From Atopobiaceae bacterium (GTDB lineage Bacteria; Actinomycetota; Coriobacteriia; Coriobacteriales; Atopobiaceae), in the NCBI GenBank assembly GCA_017460265.1, contig JAFUBJ010000529.1, positions 1 through 10,749 of the forward strand: a DNA stretch of 10,749 bases. The letters run 5' to 3'. Shown piece by piece: positions 7,287 through 10,749 of this stretch. The first letter of the stretch is position 1, and each line of letters starts with the position of its first letter. The notes beneath the pieces are model-generated. The model was not told the DNA's origin and searched no databases. It saw only the letters and a list, made by a program, of their open reading frames with translations. The position numbers were made by a program, and so were the translations under genes.

Positions 7287-8243
7287 TCACGACTCGCTCG
7301 GGGCAAGGACGCCAGTCGCATCAAATGCGGGAACGAAGCTTTCCGACACGGTGCCTCCTTGCTGCCACCACATGCGCTCGAACCCCAGCTCGTCCGCATG
7401 GTTGAGCACCGTCTCGTACTCCTCCTCCGTCACGGACCGTGCCAGCTCGCCGCCACGCGTCCTGCATAGCTCGTTGGGGGTGTACTGGTTCATGACCGAA
7501 AGGTCGACCTCGTTTCCGCAGAGCTCCCACACCTTGTCGAGCGCCGCGCAGGAATCGGCCGTCTGGCCAGGAAGTACCAGGTGACGCACGATGATGCCCC
7601 GCGTCATGCGTCCGGGAAGGCCATCGTCTCCGTCAGGATCTGCCGCGCGACCGCCTGCCTTCCGAAGCGAGCGGAGCATCTCGGTAAGGGAGGCCAACGC
7701 CATCTGGGGATAGTCCGGAGCGCCAGAAAGGCGTCCCGCAAGCTCTGGCGAGGCATACTTGAAGTCGGTCAGCCAGATGTCGACCAACCCGTCAAGCGCG
7801 GCCACAAGCTCTGGAAGCTCGTAGCCGGAAGTGTTGCATACGATGGGAATGCCCAGGCCGGCCTCCCTTGCCATCCCGACCGCCTCGACCACATGCGGAG
7901 CGTAGTGCAGCGGAGTCACGAGGTTGATGTTGAGCGCACCCTGCCCTTCGAGCTCGAGCATCATTTGCGAGAGACGCTCGGTTGTGACCTCGATTCCAAA
8001 TCCTTGCTGCGATATCTCGTGGTTTTGGCAGAAGACGCACCGAAGTGGACAGCCCGTGAAGAAGATGGCACCAGAACCCTTCTCTCCCGAGATGGGCGGT
8101 TCCTCCCAAAAGTGAAGCGCCGAGCGTGCGATGCGCAACGAGGACGTGGCGCAACAAATGCCCGCCTTGCCCGAGAGACGCTGCGCCCCGCAGCGTCTGG
8201 GGCAGAGCTCGCATCGCTCATATGCCGACATCGAAAGGTCCAT
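7287..8243 (-). CDS. Radical SAM protein of the PflX / COG1313 type
   Basis: A 318-residue cytoplasmic radical S-adenosylmethionine protein related to pyruvate-formate-lyase activating enzymes. The N-terminus has a Cys-rich stretch, CELCPRRC (11-18), plus Cys30-Cys31. The SAM cluster motif is GCPLRCVFCQNHEIS (64-78), with Cys65, Cys69 and Cys72 ligating the 4Fe-4S cluster (CxxxCxxC). Later family landmarks are the VCNTSGY stretch near 140, LTDFKY near 160 and MNQYTP near 254. The reaction of COG1313 proteins is not established to my knowledge, so the name describes the family only. The ATG at 8243 follows a GGGGGAG site by 5 nt. It is the first gene of the leftward cluster that continues into the membrane-anchored protein, the SGNH-GNAT fusion and the dNTPase. 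Its start is divergent from the tRNA-Ala gene. Confidence 0.93.
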   Translation of the reverse strand: MDLSMSAYERCELCPRRCGAQRLSGKAGICCATSSLRIARSALHFWEEPPISGEKGSGAIFFTGCPLRCVFCQNHEISQQGFGIEVTTERLSQMMLELEGQGALNINLVTPLHYAPHVVEAVGMAREAGLGIPIVCNTSGYELPELVAALDGLVDIWLTDFKYASPELAGRLSGAPDYPQMALASLTEMLRSLRKAGGRAADPDGDDGLPGRMTRGIIVRHLVLPGQTADSCAALDKVWELCGNEVDLSVMNQYTPNELCRTRGGELARSVTEEEYETVLNHADELGFERMWWQQGGTVSESFVPAFDATGVLAPSES

Positions 8244-8276
8244 GTGTGCTCCCCCTCTCCTATTTTCACGCGCTCA

Positions 8277-8285
8277 AACATAGCA
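8277..8285 (-). promoter_or_regulatory. Possible extended -10 promoter for the radical SAM operon
   Basis: On the minus strand TGC precedes TATGTT, an extended -10, about 33 nt upstream of the radical SAM start codon. No recognisable -35 is present at 16-18 bp. It lies back to back with the tRNA promoter, whose -35 begins at 8304. Confidence 0.35.
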
Positions 8286-8303
8286 TGCCCATCAAGTTTT
8301 CGC

Positions 8304-8332
8304 TTGACAGAAGGGCGAGGTACTGCCACAAT
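8304..8332 (+). promoter_or_regulatory. Promoter of tRNA-Ala
   Basis: A perfect consensus -35, TTGACA (8304-8309), a 17-bp spacer and CACAAT (8327-8332, four of six bases) place the transcription start about 12-15 nt before the tRNA. This is the clearest sigma-70-type promoter in the window. Confidence 0.82.
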
Positions 8333-8352
8333 TGCTTGCGCGTTCAACATCC

Positions 8353-8428
8353 GGGGATGTAGCTCAGCTGGGAGAGCGCAGCGTTCGCAACGCTGAGGCC
8401 GAGGGTTCGAACCCCTTCATCTCCACCA
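8353..8428 (+). tRNA. tRNA-Ala, anticodon CGC, with encoded CCA
   Basis: A full 76-nt cloverleaf. The acceptor GGGGATG (8353-8359) pairs with CATCTCC (8418-8424), including the G3-U70 wobble that identifies alanine tRNAs. The D-stem is GCTC/GAGC (8362-8365, 8374-8377). The anticodon stem is CAGCG/CGCTG with loop TTCGCAA, giving anticodon CGC at 8386-8388 for the codon GCG. The T-arm is GAGGG-TTCGAAC-CCCTT (8401-8417). The discriminator is A8425 and CCA is encoded at 8426-8428. Confidence 0.98.
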
Positions 8429-8437
8429 ACTTCCACG

Positions 8438-8464
8438 GCGCCTTCAAAGCGAGGGCGCTTTTTT
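8438..8464 (+). terminator. Intrinsic terminator of tRNA-Ala
   Basis: GCGCCTT (8438-8444) pairs with AGGGCGC (8452-8458), seven pairs with one G-U, around a 7-nt loop. Six Ts follow directly (8459-8464). It lies 10 nt after the tRNA CCA end. Confidence 0.92.
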
Positions 8465-8485
8465 CATGTCAAAGGACCTTACGGA

Positions 8486-8507
8486 GGGGTTCGAACCCGC
8501 GAGGGCG
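8486..8507. repeat. Copy of the tRNA T-arm palindrome plus a terminator word
   Basis: The palindrome GGGTTCGAACCC, present in the tRNA T-arm at 8403-8414, recurs at 8487-8498. It is followed at once by GCGAGGGCG (8499-8507), a word also present in the tRNA terminator (8449-8457). The two words are thus joined in a second, compressed copy 84 bp downstream. It could be a remnant of a duplicated tRNA 3' end or of an integration site, or chance. Confidence 0.4.
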
Positions 8508-8583
8508 GAAGCGCTCATCCGGACGTTACGGAGCCAAGTTTGGTTCGGTTCAGCGCGGCGCGCACCAGTTTGGGACACGATTG

Positions 8584-8647
8584 CCATGCAAGTGCATCTT
8601 TTCGCTCATTTGCAACCACAAAAGTGAACGAAACGATGCACCTATGG
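8584..8647. repeat. Large imperfect inverted repeat (20-nt arms, 10-nt loop)
   Basis: The arms 8592-8611 and 8622-8641 pair over 20 positions with two mismatches and one G-U wobble. The outer seven pairs, GTGCATC with GATGCAC, are perfect. An outer CCAT (8584-8587) and ATGG (8644-8647) extend it after a small internal loop. There is no T-run on either side, so it is not an ordinary terminator. Each arm carries a version of the same word (TGArCGAAA then GATGCAC), so it can also be read as two inverted copies of a binding site. Confidence 0.85.
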
Positions 8648-8666
8648 TCGTAGACCTCTCGTAGAC
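8648..8666 (+). repeat. Tandem TCGTAGAC pair, 11-bp period
   Basis: TCGTAGAC occurs at 8648-8655 and 8659-8666, separated by CTC, directly beside the large inverted repeat. The 11-bp period is close to one helical turn, as in paired protein-binding sites. Function unknown. Confidence 0.5.
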
Positions 8667-8763
8667 ATGGCGATTATTCGCATATTGTTTTTAACTACAT
8701 TCCCAAAAACATAGCGCTTTAACTGGGGAAACAAAAAAGTCGGCTCCCGCGGCAAAATAATGA

Positions 8764-8784
8764 ACCCACCTCCAGAAGGTGGGT
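8764..8784. repeat. Perfect 8-bp stem-loop, possible IS200/IS605-type end
   Basis: ACCCACCT (8764-8771) pairs perfectly with AGGTGGGT (8777-8784) around CCAGA. On the minus strand it is followed by TCATTATTTT, so it could also be a leftward terminator. Short subterminal hairpins of this type mark the ends of IS200/IS605 elements, and a start-less open frame runs through it on the minus strand (8719-8871). No tnpA or intact tnpB is present. The element assignment is tentative. Confidence 0.6.
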
Positions 8785-8938
8785 GTCCTCATCGCCCGTT
8801 CCAGCTTCCTCATCAACGGAGGATACCTGTACTGAACGCGAGATTTGGACTCCCTCGAAACGCTTGTCGGTTCACCCAGTTGATGCCGCAGGAGGCCGAC
8901 ATCTCACACTATACGGAACTCCTCCACCTCTACCAGTC

Positions 8939-8967
8939 TTGACTTATGCCACGAGATTGGGACAATA
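8939..8967 (+). promoter_or_regulatory. Candidate promoter upstream of wecA
   Basis: TTGACT (8939-8944, five of six bases), a 16-bp spacer and GACAAT (8961-8966, four of six) form the second-best promoter in the window, with an expected start near 8973. It would drive wecA, but the intrinsic terminator begins only about 3 nt after that start. Confidence 0.5.
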
Positions 8968-8975
8968 GGAAGGAC

Positions 8976-9002
8976 GGCCACTCCGCCTGGAGGGCCTTTT
9001 TT
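8976..9002 (+). terminator. Intrinsic terminator before wecA
   Basis: GGCC (8976-8979) and CTCC (8981-8984) pair with GGAG (8989-8992) and GGCC (8993-8996) around a GCCT loop, with one bulged A. Six Ts follow (8997-9002). It is oriented to stop rightward transcription coming from the gene-free stretch, in which I see no gene. Confidence 0.8.
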
Positions 9003-9083
9003 CATCTCGTAACCATGGACATTGGAAGCTCTGCCCCATCCGCTGGTATCATGCATATGGCGCATGCCCAAGGGCTTTGTCGA

Positions 9084-9091
9084 GGAGGGGG
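9084..9091 (+). promoter_or_regulatory. Ribosome binding site that fixes the wecA start
   Basis: GGAGGGGG ends 8 nt before the ATG at 9100. An in-frame ATG at 9022 would add 26 residues that look unlike the family and has no ribosome site, so 9100 is preferred. The in-frame GTG at 9091 overlaps the site. Confidence 0.75.
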
Positions 9092-9099
9092 TGACGGGC

Positions 9100-10296
9100 A
9101 TGGACGTTCAGATGTTGATTCCTTTCCTTTGCCTGTTCGCCATCTCGTTCTTCGTCTCCTTCTTCCTGACCCCCTTTGCCAGCAAGATCGCGTGGCACGT
9201 TGACGCCGTGGACTATCCTGCGGCGCGTCGCATCAACAGAAAGCCCATTCCCCGCATGGGCGGCATAGCCATCTTCGGCGGCATCGCGTCGGCGTTTCTC
9301 ATGCAGCTTATTGGCGCGCGTCACCTCTCGTGGCCCGTCATGCTGCAGCCCTCCCCCATGCTCAACATCAACTACTGGGCCGTTGCCGTCTCCTTCATCA
9401 TCATCTTCGCAACGGGCCTCATAGACGACAAGTACCAGCTCACACCCAAGAAGAAGCTGCTTGGGCAGATCATTGCCGCTTGCGTAGCCGTCTCGGGCGG
9501 CCTCGTCATCGGCAAGGTCGTGAACCCCCTGACCGACCAGTTCATAGACTTCGGATGGCTCACCTACCCTATCACCATCGTCTACCTTGTCGCCTACTCA
9601 AACATCATCAACCTCATCGATGGGCTGGACGGCATGGCGTCAGGCATCTCGTGCATCTCGAGCCTCACGATGTTCATCCTCTCCATGATGGCAGGCCGCC
9701 TTGACGCGGCAGCCCTTGCCATATCCATCACTGGGTCTACGCTGGCCTTCCTCAGGTACAACTTCCATCCCGCGTCAATCTTTTTGGGTGACTCTGGCGC
9801 GCTGCTCCTGGGATTTGCCCTTGGCACCGTGTCGTTGCTTTCCGTGACCCGCATTGCCGGCCTCACCACCATCATCGTCCCGCTCGTGATTGCCGGCATC
9901 CCCATCATCGACACGTTCTCGGCCATCGTGCGGCGCAGCCGCGCCCACGTAAGCATTGGCCAGGCCGACCGCGGGCACATCCATCACCGCCTCATGGAGG
10001 AGGGCTTCGACCAGCGTGGCGCCGTCCTCGTCATGTACAGCTGGACCGCCATCCTCTGCATGGGCACGTTTGCCATGACGCAGGTTGCCATGCTCCCCCG
10101 CATCGCGATCTTCACGGTACTCATGCTGGCTTCGGCAACCTTTGCCGTACATCTCAAGCTCTTCCAACCGGTGCTGCTGCACCACTACAACCCGAAGACC
10201 GGGGACGACGAGATCATCGGGCCACAAGACCCTGCCTTCGAGGAGGAAGAGGCTCGCTTCGAGGAGGAGCACAGCGGACTCCCCCTTCTTCCCTAG
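9100..10296 (+). CDS. wecA: Polyprenyl-phosphate sugar-1-phosphate transferase, WecA/TagO type
   Basis: An integral membrane enzyme of the MraY/WecA (glycosyltransferase 4) family. It transfers a sugar-1-phosphate, typically GlcNAc-1-P from UDP-GlcNAc, to undecaprenyl phosphate to start wall teichoic acid, capsule or another glycopolymer. The 398 residues form about ten or eleven membrane helices. Family signatures appear in order: RMGGIAIF (52-59), the GLIDDKYQL block (106-114) with Asp109-Asp110, the NLIDGLDGMA block (171-180), FLGDSG (228-233) and HIHHRL (293-298). The HIHH motif points to WecA/TagO rather than MraY. The C-terminus (about 366-398) is a soluble, strongly acidic tail with two Glu clusters. 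The sugar and the product polymer cannot be told from this window. The histidine phosphatase follows after 24 bp and is probably co-transcribed. Confidence 0.93.
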   Translation: MDVQMLIPFLCLFAISFFVSFFLTPFASKIAWHVDAVDYPAARRINRKPIPRMGGIAIFGGIASAFLMQLIGARHLSWPVMLQPSPMLNINYWAVAVSFIIIFATGLIDDKYQLTPKKKLLGQIIAACVAVSGGLVIGKVVNPLTDQFIDFGWLTYPITIVYLVAYSNIINLIDGLDGMASGISCISSLTMFILSMMAGRLDAAALAISITGSTLAFLRYNFHPASIFLGDSGALLLGFALGTVSLLSVTRIAGLTTIIVPLVIAGIPIIDTFSAIVRRSRAHVSIGQADRGHIHHRLMEEGFDQRGAVLVMYSWTAILCMGTFAMTQVAMLPRIAIFTVLMLASATFAVHLKLFQPVLLHHYNPKTGDDEIIGPQDPAFEEEEARFEEEHSGLPLLP

Positions 10297-10320
10297 ACAC
10301 GCACGTAGGAACGGAATCAC

Positions 10321-10749
10321 ATGTCTAAGACCCTGTACCTTGTCCGCCATGGGCAGACGTTCTTCAATGTCCGACGCATCATACAGGGATGGTGTGACTC
10401 TCCGCTCACGGAGCGCGGCATCGCGCAGGCAAAGCTCGCCCGAGACTGGATCGAGGCGCAAGGGATCACCTTTGACCACGCCTACTCGTCGTCTGCGGAG
10501 CGCGCCTGCGACACGCTCGAGGTAATCACGCGAGGATCCATGCCCTACACGCGCACAAAGGGCCTGAAGGAGTTCAGGTACGGCACCCTCGAGGGATGCC
10601 CCTACGACCTTTTTGTCGTCAGCCCCTATGCCAGCTATGGCGACTGGCTCGTCCAGTTTGGTGGCGACGACGAGAAGGCCGTGGCTACACGCATGACGAG
10701 CACCTTGGTCGACATCATGGAGCGCCCCGACCACCAAAACGTGCTTGCG
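10321..10749 (+). CDS. Histidine phosphatase (phosphoglycerate mutase-like), N-terminal part
   Basis: The first 143 residues of a cytoplasmic histidine-phosphatase-superfamily protein, cut by the window end. LVRHGQT (7-13) holds the phosphate-accepting His10, with N-terminal TERG (30-33) and YSSSAERACDT, which supplies the second-arginine motif. LKEFRYGTLEG has the acid-base region glutamate near residue 84. The sequence stops at NVLA, just before the expected second histidine (V-[ST]-H-G). The substrate of such proteins (sugar phosphates, phosphoglycerate, cofactor intermediates) cannot be read from sequence alone. The ATG at 10321 is preceded by a modest AGGA (10307-10310) 10 nt away. It lies 24 bp after the wecA stop, so it is probably in the same transcript. 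Confidence 0.9.
   Translation, partial: MSKTLYLVRHGQTFFNVRRIIQGWCDSPLTERGIAQAKLARDWIEAQGITFDHAYSSSAERACDTLEVITRGSMPYTRTKGLKEFRYGTLEGCPYDLFVVSPYASYGDWLVQFGGDDEKAVATRMTSTLVDIMERPDHQNVLA

Larger units (their letters stand above)
8465..9099. other. Gene-free stretch with several structured sites
   Basis: About 635 bp between the tRNA terminator and the wecA start hold no convincing protein gene. Only short open frames occur, without ribosome sites or recognisable products. The segment 8668-8760 is clearly more AT-rich than its surroundings, with runs such as TTGTTTTTAACT and CAAAAAAGT, and TTTAACT occurs twice in it. Listed separately are a T-arm-like palindrome, a large inverted repeat, a tandem TCGTAGAC, a perfect stem-loop, and a promoter followed at once by a terminator. 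The mix suggests decayed mobile DNA, a non-coding RNA, or both. Confidence 0.6.

Noticed and set aside
8466..8627. A 53-codon plus-strand frame right after the tRNA terminator
   Set aside because: No ribosome site and no recognisable protein, and its end falls inside the large inverted repeat.
8332..8664. Open frame running through tRNA-Ala
   Set aside because: Its first part is just the translated tRNA (the familiar GDVAQLGERS-type artefact), and the tRNA and its terminator explain the sequence.
8760..8968. Two 60-61-codon plus-strand frames in the gene-free stretch
   Set aside because: They overlap each other in different frames, have no ribosome sites, and their products are low-complexity and unrecognised.
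9022..9099. An earlier ATG (9022) for the wecA gene
   Set aside because: The extra 26 residues are unlike the family, which begins with a membrane helix, and only the ATG at 9100 has a proper ribosome site.
8465..9099. A CRISPR array, or a known structural RNA such as SRP RNA, tmRNA or RNase P RNA, in the gene-free stretch
   Set aside because: No regularly spaced repeats are present, and none of the conserved core words of these RNAs was found.

Overview
The window reads as an ordinary chromosomal segment of a GC-rich Gram-positive actinobacterium. The best guess is the Coriobacteriia (an Olsenella/Atopobium/Collinsella-type anaerobe). The reasons are high GC with GC-ending codons, strong AGGAG-type ribosome sites, a CCA-encoding tRNA, a PflX-type radical SAM protein and a TagO/WecA-type lipid-carrier enzyme. 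The taxon is an inference from style; no marker gene in the window fixes it.

Left part (1-2927), all transcribed leftwards: the N-terminal two thirds of argS (arginyl-tRNA synthetase, cut by the window edge), preceded by pncB (nicotinate phosphoribosyltransferase, NAD salvage) with a strong stem-loop between them. A 183-bp divergent intergenic region carrying short direct repeats separates pncB from a rightward class-I glutamine-amidotransferase-like hydrolase of the peptidase C26 (PuuD-like) type at 2928-3692.

Middle part (3736-8243): a leftward four-gene cluster, probably one operon. In transcription order it holds a PflX/COG1313 radical SAM protein, a 104-residue charged coiled-coil protein with a C-terminal membrane anchor, an unusual 630-residue fusion of an SGNH/GDSL hydrolase with a GNAT acetyltransferase, and an HD-domain dNTP triphosphohydrolase (dgt-like). 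It converges on the C26 hydrolase. Gaps of 6 and 18 bp join the last three genes; a 95-bp gap with two stem-loops separates the first.

Right part (8277-10749): a rightward tRNA-Ala(CGC) with its own promoter and terminator, then about 635 bp without a convincing gene. That stretch holds a large imperfect inverted repeat, a second perfect stem-loop that may be the end of a decayed IS200/IS605-type element, a copy of the tRNA T-arm palindrome, and a promoter that runs straight into an intrinsic terminator. After it come a WecA/TagO-type polyprenyl-phosphate sugar-1-phosphate transferase, which starts cell-envelope glycopolymers, and a histidine phosphatase cut by the window end.

I found no CRISPR array, prophage module, toxin-antitoxin pair or intact transposase. 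The most unusual items are the SGNH-GNAT fusion with its small membrane-anchored neighbour, and the structured gene-free stretch between the tRNA and wecA.
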